The notes beneath the pieces are model-generated. The model was not told the origin of the DNA, ran no database searches, and saw only the letters and a program-made list of their open reading frames with translations. A stretch of 64,000 nt of DNA from Rhopalosiphum padi (Eukaryota; Arthropoda; Insecta; Hemiptera; Aphididae), in the NCBI RefSeq assembly GCF_020882245.1, contig NC_083597.1, positions 67,124,152-67,188,151 of the forward strand, in the 5' to 3' direction. The translations under genes and the position numbers were made by a program. Below are positions 41,501-53,300 of this stretch, one piece after another. Each line of letters starts with the position of its first letter. Position 1 is the stretch's first letter.

Positions 41501-44500
41501 AAGATGAACGTTATTTTTATTGTATTCCTAAAAACAGCAATACTATCTTTGAACACTCAAAAAGATATGACCTAATAAATATATAGTTGAATGTTAAATG
41601 ATTTAAATGTATTAGGATCTCATCGAGGCCACCAGAAAAATATTATCTCAACAATGATTAGAATATTTAGTTTGTTATTTTTTGTGACTAAATGTCTAAA
41701 TAACTCTAAAATAATAAAAATTAAACAATACAATATATTCAAAATGTAGGTAACAATATGATTCTTTTAATGGCGTTTTATTAGCAAGATCGTTCATAAC
41801 TACGTTCGTATTTATTTTTGTTATTTTGTAAAAAGATAGAAGTTTGATTAAAATGTATTTTATATATATATACATGAATAATTAAATTTATTGCAAAATT
41901 GTTATTCTTATGTAAATACCTAGTAGGTAAATTAAAAAAAAAACAATATTAGTAAGTAGTTATATTTATAATATTACACTTGATTCATTTCGCTGTCTGG
42001 CTTTAATTTCATTTATAGATTGTTATAATGAATTTACTGATGAAGTGATGAATAAAAATACCTATGAAAAAAACTTGGGAATTTGCTTTTCTGTTCAAGT
42101 GCCATTATCAGTTGTCATTAAGTTGCAAGTCACTGTTAAATGTAATGGATGTGTTAAATTTGAATTAAATGATTAATCATTGTCTTTGTATACACAAAAC
42201 GATAAAATGATTCATGCATGGAAATTGTATATAAGCTTCTATTATATTATTATTAGTTAAATTCTATTAGTTTTTTTTTAGTATATACGTACACGTAAAA
42301 TAGTTTGAATGAATTCCTGGCTATTTTGCTTAAAATTGATTTAAATATTTTGAAAACGTCTTTGTGTACTTATTATGAAAAATGATTGTAAAAGAAAAAG
42401 AAACAATGGAATGTTTTAGATTAATATTTATAGTTTTAAAACAAAATAACTCAAATTGTTCGAATATCACATTTCAATGAAATTTGAACATTGAAGCTCG
42501 TGTATACTTTAAATATTTTCAAGGAAAACTTATAAGAAACCATATACCAAATTTTTGAGCTTTTGACTTGGTAATAATTAAATCAATACATATTTCTTTT
42601 GCTCCCTCCAAAATACAAACTAGATCACAATTTTTATCATGGACCACTCTCAAAGTTGGAAATTTATTTTGCCCTAAAAAGTGTTACCCGAATCACAAAT
42701 AATAAAAATAAAATAGCTTAAAACAAATATTTAAATATAAAAAACCATAATAAACGTATACTTCGTAAAGGTTTTTTTAAGATTTTTATTTTTATATTTA
42801 ATATTTTAAATGTGTCTTACATAGACCCATCTTAATAATTGATTAAATTATTATTTTTTCAGATATAAATTCGATTTGATATACGATCATTATTGTAATT
42901 TTACGAACTTAAACCCATTGATTGTATATACCTACCAATTTATAATCAATGCTTATACATAACTTACGAATTACAATATTATGATGAAAATTTATAGTTT
43001 AATAAAACTGTCAATTTGTTTACATCTACACGACGGTAGTTTTTAATCTTTTATGAATAGCCTTCGATATAAAAGATTACGTGATGGCACTATTAAAACA
43101 TCTCCCCACAGAGATTCGCGCGAACGGCGCACACAAAAACGTTCGAAAACAAATAAAAATATAATATAATGTACAAAATACAGACGGAAAGATGAACGAA
43201 TGATTTTTCCGGTGGCCTCCTTATATAAAAATAAATAAATAAACACGTGGATTATTTAATTCGTTTTTTTCAGCATTCAATCGCTTTAATATAATATAAT
43301 ATTTCTATCGCATATAATAATGTTATTCTATATTTACGATCGGTGCCGTCGTGCCCATAATAAGTATAAATAGATTTGGATTATATAGGTTAATATACGT
43401 ATAGTTAGGAACTAATAATATGTGTGTGTATGTGTGTGTGTGCGCTCTGTAAAATATTGTTTAATCGCGTGTGCGTGCGAGGACGACAGCGGTTAAAAGG
43501 ACGAGTCCTCGGCCGACGAACCACAGCTCGGACAACTACTGTCATCGTTTTCGTCATCTCTCACGTAGTACTCGTCGCTGTCTTTCGAGTCGTAGGCGTC
43601 CCGGTCGTATTGCGCGTCCGTCTTGGACCACCGGTTTAGCGTCAGCGGAGACTTGGAGGAGGGCTGCTGTTGCGTTTGTCCTGGAGCCGACTGAAGCTGT
43701 CCGCGGCCGGACAACGAACCGCCCGTGACCACAGCGGTAAGACCACCGTTGAACCAATCCGGGTGGCTACGTTTGGCCACCATTACGTGGCCGCCGTTCA
43801 ACCGGTCCAGACTATCTCGTTTGGCCACCATTACGTGACCGCCGTTCAACCGGTCCAGACTATCCCGTTTGGCCACCATTACGTGGCCGCCGTTCAACCG
43901 GTCCAGACTATCTCGTTTGGCCAACATTACGTGACCGCCGTTCAACCGGTCCAGACTATCTCGTTTGGCCACCATTACGTGACCGCCGTTCAACCGGTCC
44001 AGACTATCCCGTTTGGCCACCATTACGTGGCCGCCGTTCAACCGGTCCAGACTATCTCGTTTGGCCACCATGATGTGACCGCGGTTTAGCCGGTCCAGAC
44101 TACTCCGTTTGGTCATCATGGCGTGACCGCCGTTCAACCGGTCCAGAGTAACCCCCACCGCAGCAGCTATCATATCACTCGGTATTTTGCATTCCTTGTC
44201 GTCGTTGTCGCTGCAAAATTTTTCTGCAAAACCAATGTAGTGACACGGTATATATAGCCACGCGCACTTCGACCACGTGTGACATGTCTACGCGACATTG
44301 CGTCGGTGGGATTATAGAGCGAGAGTATTATGTGGGTTCCAGAAGTCTATTAAACGGGTTTTCGTTCGATTGTTTATTTTTGCCTTGTCGAATCGGCATC
44401 GCGCAAAGGTCGATAAAAAAAAAACGCGATTTTTGCTCGTTAATTGCGGATGTGTCACCCGTTTCTACACTATACCTAGCTAAAGTAATCATTTTTCTGA

Positions 44501-47366
44501 ACTACTCGAATCACCAAACCACACGGTTATTTACTCGACATTTGTTTTTCTTTAACACTAATTGAGTGCACAAGGTGTCAAGATGGATATCATTAGTTAA
44601 CGGCTCTCAAACATTAATTCTTAGTTAAGATATTTTATTCACTACCACTTTAATAAGTAAATAATTAAATTCATTTATGATATTTTTTAAAACCATTTGC
44701 TAGATCTCTGGTTTAGCGATTATAAGAAAATAATAATAATAAAAAAAAACGCTCATACCTCCGTAGTACCGCAGTATTTTAATATATTTAATTTCAAAAG
44801 CTAATATTTACTAGTCAAATCGAGAATAATAAATTAATACGGCCAATTTTCCGCTTTAAGTTATATTCAACTTAGACATTTTCTTAGTAATGTATTTTTT
44901 AGTTGGATTTATTCTACGAACAACTTTAAATTTGTTTGTTTAAATATATACTTCGTATTTGAAGTAAAACTCTCTCTCTCTCTAACTCTCAAAAAAGCCT
45001 TTCAATAAAATTGTTAATATTGTTCTTATATTTATATTCTTTGATTGTAATGCGCAGTACGAATAATCATATTGTCACGCACTCACGCGTCCTGCAGTAT
45101 ACCCTGCAGGGCAACGCGATAACTATACTCTACTGTATAATACGTAGATGTGGACCAAGGAAGTCGGCTGTCACACCATGGGAGGTGATCAACTCTTACA
45201 GCACTCCACTTACCGAGTTCTGTGCATAAATCAAATAGCGAAGTCACCCCACGGGGGATCGGCGCCTCGACTGCGTCGAATCGTATGTTTCGGGACGGAT
45301 AATTATTATGTTGTGTGAGTAAACAACAACGTGCAATGTTGAATTATTATATAACTTATGACATAATATAAATGCAAATCGAAAACATTAAGAAATCGTA
45401 TAGGTATTATACCGCAATAATTATTATCGTATGAATTTGCGTGTACTATATACAGTAACTATATCTATATTTGTGTCAGAAGTTATGTTTAAAATTCATA
45501 ATGATTATTATAGATAAATAATATGTATACGACGTGTAGACAATTTGTCTAGCTTAAGCAAATTAGGTCTACTAAAAATTATGATTATTTATTTCGATGT
45601 CATAACTCACTACCTACATTAAAACGCGATACATGTGATAGGTAATTAATATCTACCGTCCCGCGCTGCACACCATCGATCATTAACGTGCGATAAATGA
45701 TAATGGATGTAATAATTATGTATTATTATTATTATCGTGAATATTTTGTTTGTCAAATGATTACAGTTGTTGCAGACTGTGGAGTGAAATTCCTGGAATT
45801 ATGTTCAGAAAGCGAAAAAATAGGTTCAGCAAAAGATTTCATAAGTCTAATTTCGGAATGACGGTGAGAATTTCGATTTTAAATTGTTCGCCTATAAATA
45901 TTTTTCATTGTATTTTGTTTACGCCCATAATATATATAAAGTCTTAAGTTTGAAAGTTCTAAAATTATGTAACGTTTACAGTGCGTGTGGGTCTTGCGTT
46001 CCACGAACCACACAACTCAAAACTACATATAACCAATATATATAATTATAATAATTTGAAAAAAAAATTAGCATGCTATTAAAAGAAAATATAAAGTAAG
46101 AAAAATATTTCAAACCGATAATAATAACTGATAATAAAGTATTAAAAACAAAATTGCATTTTTTAAAACTATAGTTAATTGAAATAATTTATAAACACCA
46201 GGCGTTTAGAGATGCTAACACCCCAGTAGTTTCACTACACTGTGGGTTTGTAGTGGTTGTGTGATTAACCGAGCAAATTCATAACAGAATCCGTCTAATG
46301 TAGTGCAATACTATATACTGTAATATAGTATAACATTATACATACACAAAACATACACATCAGCTCGTTATACTGACGAGAAGCATATTCTTGTATTTAA
46401 AGGCGAACAAACCGCACAAACAGAATATAAATTAGTATATTATATTAAACCAAGCTGGTGCGATTCATCGGGGTGCGAGAAACCGGAAGTATATATATAA
46501 ATTATATTTATTAGTATACAGCTAGGTCGGATCGGCGTTTATTAGTTGTTACATCGTCATCGTCGTATAGGCGCTCGCGAAACAAGACCGAATAATAATA
46601 TATATATATTGTATTACATCCATTACATAGGTAGAAATTACGTAGGTACAAACATTATTTATATAGGATCATACGCTTCTGCGATACAAACGCGCGTAGC
46701 TATACATAAATACACTATACGTATTACGTAATATGTTTAATATTTAAATAGGCGCGTGTGCACTTATAATACTTATATTTTTGGTCGCGTACTACTGCGT
46801 AATAACGTTAGTGTGCGTGGTTTAGCGAGTCATGCAAATCGTGCGCAGCCATGTTATAATATACAAGTATATTTTTCAGATACATGATATTTAAAAAATA
46901 AAATATCATAAACATAGTAGGCCTGTGTATAGAAAAATATAGTATTCAGGGGCGGCTTGTTAAGAATACTATAGAAGCGACTGCTCCTGCCTCGAAAATG
47001 GGAAAAAAATTTTTTAAGTAGGTTTAATCATAATTATTAACAGAAGATTGATCATTCAAGTAAAAAATAATTGTATCTATATCATAAAATTTAAAATTTA
47101 ACTAAAAAAGAACCTAAAAATATTAAATTGGTCTTAGTACATTTAGTTGGTGGGTGGACCGTTTTACTTGTTTTGAAACTTGCTTCTTGAATTTTGAAAA
47201 CTCAAGCCGCCACTGATAGTATTAATGATTTGAACATGCGTACACGTGGGTTAGTGCGTATGTGTATATGTATGTGTTGTAAAATCTTACCGATGAAGCG
47301 ATCCAAATCCCTCGATGGAGAATTTCGAAGAGGCAAGTAATTGTTGTCTCCGGAAACTCGTTCGAT
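35565..47366 (-). CDS. Orcokinin: Orcokinin gene, orcokinin-A precursor isoform (5' exon missing)
   Basis: Secreted neuropeptide precursor. Exons in transcript order are 47366-47291, 37263-37134 and 35769-35565 (76, 130 and 205 nt). The joins are phase 1 then phase 2, giving 136 codons and a TAG stop. The last exon encodes NFDEIDRSGFDRFI twice and NFDEIDRSAFSSFV once, separated by KK, KK and KR. This is the NFDEIDRSGF core of arthropod orcokinins, and each is a 14-mer. Before them lie HINSLDGIGFGQN (ends at KR) and FDTLNGVSFGGQ, itself created across the exon 3/4 junction and ending at KR. The tail after the last KR is PSKVPTTNLE. Orcokinins act in feeding, clock and ecdysis-related signalling in other insects; the role here is inferred. 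The signal-peptide exon upstream of 47366 was not identified, so the start is incomplete. Confidence 0.9.
35770..37133 (-). other. Orcokinin intron between exons 3 and 4
   Basis: A 1.36 kb AT-rich intron with donor GTAATG and acceptor GTTTTCAG. I see no other feature in it. The frames overlapping its acceptor side are shadows of the peptide repeats. Confidence 0.7.
37134..37263 (-). CDS. Orcokinin: Orcokinin exon 3, specific to isoform A
   Basis: It is bounded by acceptor TTTTCCAG and donor GTAATG. Its entry phase (1) matches the shared exon and its exit phase (2) matches the orcokinin-A exon. It encodes EGENLLRDLEML, then a basic region ending at QNR, the putative peptide HINSLDGIGFGQN, KR, and FDTL. 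If the donor is not used, an in-frame TAA follows at once (the donor GTAA is part of AAG TAA), so failed splicing would end the protein without any orcokinin-A. It lies 6.2 kb from the orcokinin-B exon and 1.4 kb from the orcokinin-A exon. Confidence 0.85.
37479..37520. repeat. Perfect hairpin, 18-bp arms and 6-nt loop
   Basis: TATCATTGATTATAAATA, loop CTATAA, then the exact reverse complement of the arm. It lies in the orcokinin intron about 215 bases upstream (transcript sense) of exon 3. It may be the core of a tiny palindromic element or a structure in the pre-mRNA. Confidence 0.85.
39270..39374. other. GC-rich patch, possible unrecognised exon
   Basis: About 105 bases much richer in GC than the surroundings. 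On the - strand one frame reads ETEPADNDVLLFRIRHQ and later MQRSHSESDRQ before a GTAAAC donor-like site. The phase there (0) does not fit the orcokinin exons. The other frames are also largely open, so the coding signal is weak. A TF-binding or other conserved element is equally possible. Confidence 0.2.
40880..41087. mobile_element. Fragment of a hAT-like non-autonomous element
   Basis: The right end reads GTTGGGAAACACTG, which is the inverted CAGTGTTTCCCAAC terminus typical of hAT elements in insects. The preceding 200 bases hold the frequent GGTTCCGCGGAACC / AAGGGTTCCGTGAG words found in such elements. I found no matching left terminus or duplication, so the left boundary is a guess. Confidence 0.5.
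43493..47366 (-). CDS. Orcokinin: Orcokinin gene, orcokinin-B precursor isoform (5' exon missing)
   Basis: Exons are 47366-47291 joined in phase 1 to 44223-43493, giving 268 codons with a TAA stop. The junction reads DLDRFIEKFCSDNDDKECK, with two cysteines close together. After KIPSDMIAAAVGV come eight 16-residue units ending in KR: first a divergent one (HAMMT), then SSLDRLNRGHIMVA, then six units of which five are DSLDRLNGGHVMVA and one ends MLA. A ninth degenerate unit (PDWFNGG) and an acidic, serine-rich tail follow. The LDxLxGGH core resembles insect orcokinin-B peptides. There are two acceptors 13 nt apart (44224 and 44211 sides); only the upstream TTTTGCAG keeps the reading frame. The signal-peptide exon is not identified. 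Orcokinin-B assignment rests on peptide similarity plus sharing an exon with orcokinin-A. Confidence 0.88.
43763..44146 (-). repeat. 48-bp coding tandem repeat, eight copies
   Basis: Eight units of 48 bp encode the 16-residue orcokinin-B block. The inner units are nearly identical at DNA level, including silent sites. About 130 bases at 43791-43923 recur exactly 144 bp (three units) later at 43935-44067, which shows a block duplication. The opposite strand is open in another frame only because the repeat period is a multiple of three. Confidence 0.92.
45214..45270 (-). other. Candidate cassette exon, frame-compatible with orcokinin
   Basis: Flanked by GACGCAG (acceptor-like, weak pyrimidine tract) and a consensus donor CTCG/GTAAGTGG. 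It is 57 nt long, enters and leaves in phase 1, the same phase used by the shared exon and both alternative 3' ends, and stays open: EAPIPRGVTSLFDLCTEL. Inclusion would add 19 residues before either precursor's peptide part. It could also be part of an unrelated transcript or be chance. Confidence 0.25.
46947..47215. mobile_element. hAT-like MITE with perfect 8-bp target duplication
   Basis: Left terminus CAGGGGCGGCTTG and right terminus (reverse complement) CAGTGGCGGCTTG are near-perfect inverted repeats. The element (269 bp) is flanked by ATAGTATT at 46939-46946 and again at 47216-47223. An 8-bp duplication with CA...TG ends is the hAT signature. No coding capacity. It sits in the orcokinin intron 75 bases from the shared exon's donor. 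Confidence 0.9.
47291..47366 (-). CDS. Orcokinin: Shared orcokinin exon (exon 2)
   Basis: Acceptor TTTTATTGTTTATTAG and donor ATCG/GTAAGA. In the frame required downstream it reads IERVSGDNNYLPL, RNSPSRDLDRFI and a split codon. The triplet just upstream in this frame is TAG, so the exon must begin at the acceptor and an earlier exon must supply the start and signal peptide. In the next frame an ATG at 47413 opens MATIINGVVCILLFI, which looks signal-like but is out of frame. Confidence 0.8.
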
Positions 47367-50300
47367 CTAATAAACAATAAAATACACACGACACCGTTAA
47401 TTATTGTTGCCATTATTTACCATCGAACGGTGTGTTTAATACGTGGACTGTGGAGGTATATTATGTATTATAATATCGTGTTGTTATCTGATAATCGGAT
47501 AAACGTGATTAAAATGTTGGATAAGCACGATGTCACCCCCCGCTGTTGTTGGTCGCGTACCTATAATATACTCGCGTGACTCGCCGTCGTATATTAATTA
47601 ATAATGTGAACAGTCAACAGTGCGCATAATTTGTCTATATACAAAGATACTCATCGCGATAAAATAAATGTAAAATTGTGTCATTATTTACTTAACGGCG
47701 ACCCGAAACGTTGTGCGTGTAATTATATTTTTATGTTTCAATAACGCTACGTGCGCAGAATATCTCGCGACGAGAAAAAAATGTATTCGGCCGCACGAAA
47801 TAATAATATCACGAATTCAAGTCCGACTTCCGTTGCTATAATATGTTTAGACTAATGTTTGCACTACATAATCTTAAAAGTACATTTTCATCAAACGTTA
47901 TTTTACGTATACAACAACAATACATTCCGCTCATCGTTAACGGATAATGTGCATCATTATATAGATAATTGTATTGGACGTATATCAATTCATCGACCGT
48001 TTAACAGATCGAATCATTTATCACGCTTTAGGGCATCCTCGTGCGTATACATGAAGATTACAATACGTTTTAGGAATAGCCCTTCTGCCATTTGTCTGCT
48101 CGTCTCTACAACGAGTATCTTTCTTATCTCCAACTAGCTGTGTGTACTGTTTTTAAAATTATATAACCAACAATCGACGTGGCCATAACGTAATATTGTA
48201 ATATGTTGCGGACTGCATATGACACAGCTATATAATTTAAGCTGATAATTAAAACGAAAAGTGGAGAAACTATTTGTAAACGTCTTTTACATTAAAAAAA
48301 AAAAAAAAAAAACAACGATATCGATCCATCGTATAGTATAGATTTCGAGTGTACCTCGACATTAAATACGTCACAATAATGGAATATGTTAAGTTTTTCT
48401 CTATTTACAATTTAAAAAAGTACTTCACACATCGTTGTAAAATCAATACATTTATTGCTCAGAATTTAAAAAGTAATAGAAATCATTTTCCATATTTTTA
48501 TTAAACATTTTAAATGAATGTGAAATTTTCAAATTGAAATATTTATGTAGTTATGTAAGTAAAGAATGCAACACTGAATGTTTTAATAATATTGTTCATT
48601 TAAGATCGGTTCTATAAGTAAAATATGTATTCATATTATATGTTTGATAAAAGAAATGATTCATAATATTTTTTCAAATTTATTCATGCATTATATTTGA
48701 TCTAAACGTTTATAGTAATTTATTGTTCAGTTCTTTGAATTCGTTTAGTACAAATCATTATAAATTATATTTTTAATATTATTATAAAAAATAGAGCTTT
48801 GACTTTGGTTATTCGCTTATACATTCATTTATTCGCATTTTATGGTTTCATTATTTTTGTTTTAGTATTTTATCGCAAATGCAACCTTCATTGAATTTAA
48901 ATATTACAAAATTAAAAATTAAATAAACGATATTTAAGTGGGTACTTAATAAATATTATTTGTTCCTTTTATTTACTATCATAGAGTACATATTTTGATG
49001 GCATATAAACAAAATAAAGATCGTATATTTTAAGATGCAAATTGTTTTTATTAAAAATACAACTAACTTAGGTTTTTTTATTAAACAAATATTTAATGCC
49101 ATCATTCATCAAAGAAAATTGGAATATAAATTGTATAGATACTAAGAATATGTTATGGCTTAAGTTTTTATATTAATTGTACTATCCTATTTTGTCTTGA
49201 ATATTTTTACCTTCTGGCATAATATAATTACAATTATAGTGATACTAAAAATCATAAATAGTATATTTAATTACACTAAGTATACTTACACAGTATTCAT
49301 TTTAAATGTTATGACGTTCTACTTTACCTTCATATTATCTAATTTAAACTTTTCAAATTATTTTTATTAATTTACTTTTTTCTTTTTAACCGCAATATTA
49401 TAATAGTTTGAAATCTATTTCTAAACGACTCAAATATTTGAAATATTATCATATTATTTTATTGAATTATACTCACTATGTTTATAATTTATACCACAAT
49501 ATTTCTACAAATAATAATATGTATGAATAAAGTTCAAACAGATGAGAAAACCCTCAGGTTTTCACATTAGCTCATATTTTTAACATAATATGCTAAAAAG
49601 TCTGTTGATTATATAACATACTCGTATAATATTACTCTGCTAAAATTGTCAAAAACTGCATTTCAACTAAGGTATTTAAATTTAAATTAATGCTATCTAA
49701 GAACTGTACAAAGAATTTTTGATTATACATACCTAATATAGTATATCAAACAAAAAAGTATAATATAAAAATGCTAAAAATATTTTTTTTAGATACATTT
49801 TGATTGCATAAATCTTTTACGTGTAAACTAAATATCTTATTTCAATAACTGCTATAGTACTTAACGAGTAATTTGATAATACCATTTTATTATTACTGAA
49901 AATCAATCATATTCAAAGCATATTCTTGTGATATGATGGTATTTCAAGACAAATAATCTAAGTAACATTGTTTCAAAAAATACAACGTGGTATAGACTTT
50001 AAAACTATTTTCATAAACTGTCTCAAAATGTTGTAAGAAAATGTATATTTATAATATTATTAATGTATTTAATTAAATATATTTTAGATAATCGAAATAC
50101 TTGTTTTAAAAATGAGATCCACGAAGTTGGCGGAATCTCTAAAAATATAAAATTATAAAAATTATCGGAAGCAACCATAATCTAAAGCTTGCGCAATAAT
50201 GTATGTGTAAGTGAGAAAAAATATCCAATAAATATCTAAAATATTTTATTATTATCAGTATTATCACGATCATACTAGCACATATTAATATGGTATTTAA

Positions 50301-53300
50301 TTATGTATAATCCCAGGTAAAAACGACTTTTTCCATTAAAAGCTTCTAAAAGACAAAAAAAATTCCATGGAAATGTAAATTGAAATAGTATTTCCTTAAA
50401 GTTGTAAACATAATTATTTGCATATAGAATGCAAGTTCAGACTGTTCAGAGTATTAAAAATTCAGAGTGAATTATAGACGATTATTTTATTTAAGGTAAG
50501 AAAGCAATTTTCATGTTTAATACCAAAAATGCACATTTTTTCAATGAATACAATAAATATAAATTACACTTTTAAACTAACTTTTAAGTGAACAATTATT
50601 TTAAATTATAATATTATCTAAATAAAATGTGAAATAAAATGTTTAGATTTTCCTGAAAATTAACTCAAATGATTCGAAACTCTAATGGGTATGACAAGTC
50701 CACCAGTAAGTCACACTTACCTTGTCAAAACTGTCTGGTTTAGTACAAAGTGAATTGTATTTTATGTATAATACAATTTGAGCACATATAATAGAGGTAA
50801 TTTTATATAACTTATAAAATATTATTTGTATTTGTTTTAATTTATAGATTATTAATAATTGTTGTATTCAAAACGTTTTTGAACATAAAAACATTTAATA
50901 CCTGTTAAGATAAATTTATAAGTTTATCTAATCTATCTTAAACTTTTTTGTACCGATTATTTCAAAGAAAAAAATAGTTTCTTGACTTTTATAATTGTTC
51001 TTTGCTTTAGTGTATTTTATATTATTATAATATTCAATTTCTGATCGATTCTAATTAATGTGCATTGCAACACTATTGTGAAAAACTAAAAAAAAAAAGA
51101 CTAATTAATTTTTACCTAACTTAACCTAATAGATTTATTATTTATTATATAAAACTATAATACAATAAAACATTTTGATAATAACTATATCATATTATTT
51201 AAATTAATTTTAATCATAAGTAAATATGTTAATGTTATTAATTATTATATACTAACATAAATAAAAAAAAAATTTAAAATCTAAATGTCTATTTAAAAAG
51301 CTCGAATAAATCAAACATTTTTAAAATAATATCATATTTTCTAAAATATACTAGACGTCATAAATATTTGGTAGAAATTTTAATTATTTACGATTATTCC
51401 TTTTTGAATTACTACATTTTTTTAATTTTTCTACGGTTATTTTGATAACTTTTGACCCTTCCTCCTACCCAATGTACCAACTTTATCCAATTTATTACCA
51501 GAAACCGTCCTGGATGTTAAAGTTTAAAATATTTTTACTCGTGTAGATTACATCAGGGACTAATTTTTTACTGACTGTATAAAAGACAAATACAAACGTT
51601 CATAAAAATTGCAAACTCTTGAGTACCTATAGCTGTATACATTGCATGACAACTGAGTATATAGTTTTTGAATGGCACTACGTTATATCAACAACTATCT
51701 GTTGGCCCCGCAGCTCGTTCGACTTTTGATTATGGACGGCGAAACTCAAGTACTATAATAGTGGGATTGTATATCGTCGTTTGCCATAGTACTGCTTAAT
51801 ATTATAAATGGCTTAATATTATGATATTACAATACTATAATAATACAATTAAGTATAACATTACAATATTATATGGATTATAATATGACGTTTATGAATT
51901 ATATTATATGAATGTTATTATGTGCTTGTTTATGGTTTATATCAGCGAAAATTTTCTTTTTTTGAGAACGGCACAAATGGCCGGGACGAAAACGAATGTG
52001 CGTCTCAATTATGTTTTTTTTCTCTGTAGTAATGTATAAAATATAATACGAATGTTTATTTTCGTTGTTCTTGCAGTAGTTACCTATACGTAAGTAGGTG
52101 CAGTAATAAAGACGATATCGGAATGAAAACAAACGTTTCTACTCGTCAAACACTTGTTTACCGACTGGCTGACCTTTACAATGTATACAATAATAATAAT
52201 ATGTTATAGTGGCGTATATACAATAATATACATTCTCACCGAACACTATACACAATTATTGTCCCTCTGGACGTATATATGTATAATGTACATTGTATAC
52301 CTATAATCATCGTGCATTTTATTTTGATAATCGCACCGGTGAGTAATTATTTTCTCCGTTTCATTCTCGCAATCGAACGTTTTCTCCTCGATAAATTAAT
52401 GTTTTCTCAGTAAGTGTTATTGTTTATTGTGGACCGTTTCGAGTCGCCTCACACGTTGTAAGCTCCAGAAAAGAGCTATATTGCTGCCACAACGATCGCT
52501 CTCGTCGTCCCTACACCCACTACAGGCCGTGAGCTTATCGATAACGCGGTTTCAAACTGTTTTTATCTCTTTATAAAAACATTCGTTTTTCAACGCCATA
52601 TCTCACTCGTGACGTTTTTAACCTGTCGCCACCGTGCTCCGTATCTAGTTTAACAGTCTTTAGATTTTACACCAGCACGTTGAGTATTTCTGTGGAAATC
52701 AGATTCAGCCTCGGGGGAATAAAATTAATGGATAGCTACAGTATTTAAACGCAATGATTTTTTCACTCTTCGCGAATTGTCTCAGATAATGATAATTATA
52801 AAATATACGGTATCAGAATTTGATATTTTATACCTCCCACTTCGGGCATCGCAGTTATTTCATTGCAGATTCTTAAACATTCACTATGGTTCCGTAGTTT
52901 TCATACGAGATGCATTAAAAAAATCATTAACAGAAACACTTTTACATAATATTAAACAGTTTAGTCTTTATCCCAGTTACAGAGCGACGAATACACCACC
53001 GAAATAATGTAGTCTATATATTATGTATAAGACTGCCGTATAATTATCCGTATTTGAATTCAAAATTAGAAATAAACTCCGCTTGCAATGAAATCATACA
53101 ATATTATAATTAAATATATCTTACTCTTATAGTTGTGTTTATTTTAAAGTGAGTTTCTGTCTAAGGATACAATTAGCATTTTACTATCTCAATTTATCCG
53201 GAATTTTTTAATCAATACGAATTTAAAAAACGAACTAATTAATCATAACTAAATCATCAACCCAATACTCATTTAAACGTGCTTGAAAATAAAAATATAA

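Larger units (their letters stand above)
37264..43492 (-). other. Orcokinin intronic DNA between the B exon and exon 3
   Basis: 6.2 kb, AT-rich. It contains the hairpin at 37479, a TA tract near 37852, a GC-rich patch at 39270-39374, a consensus - strand donor at about 39588, and a hAT-like terminus ending at 41087. A possible ATTAAA polyadenylation signal for the B transcript lies at 43460-43465 (- strand), about 28 bases past its stop. Confidence 0.6.
44224..47290 (-). other. Orcokinin intron between the shared exon and the B exon
   Basis: 3.07 kb holding a candidate cassette exon (45214-45270), a GC-rich patch with a CCTGCAG inverted pair near 45090-45110, and a hAT-like MITE (46947-47215). 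No other gene is seen; the + strand frames at 44284 and 45011 have no recognisable motif. Confidence 0.6.

Noticed and set aside
43670..44089. Long + strand open frame with FGHHYV repeats opposite the orcokinin-B exon
   Set aside because: It exists because the 48-bp repeat keeps all copies in the same frame on the opposite strand. The - strand frame has dibasic cleavage sites, fitting splice sites and a known peptide type.
48135..48186. MATSIVGYIILKT with a GTACAC donor in phase 0 as the orcokinin signal-peptide exon
   Set aside because: The phase fits, but the hydrophobic core is short, there is no cleavage site and the donor is poor.
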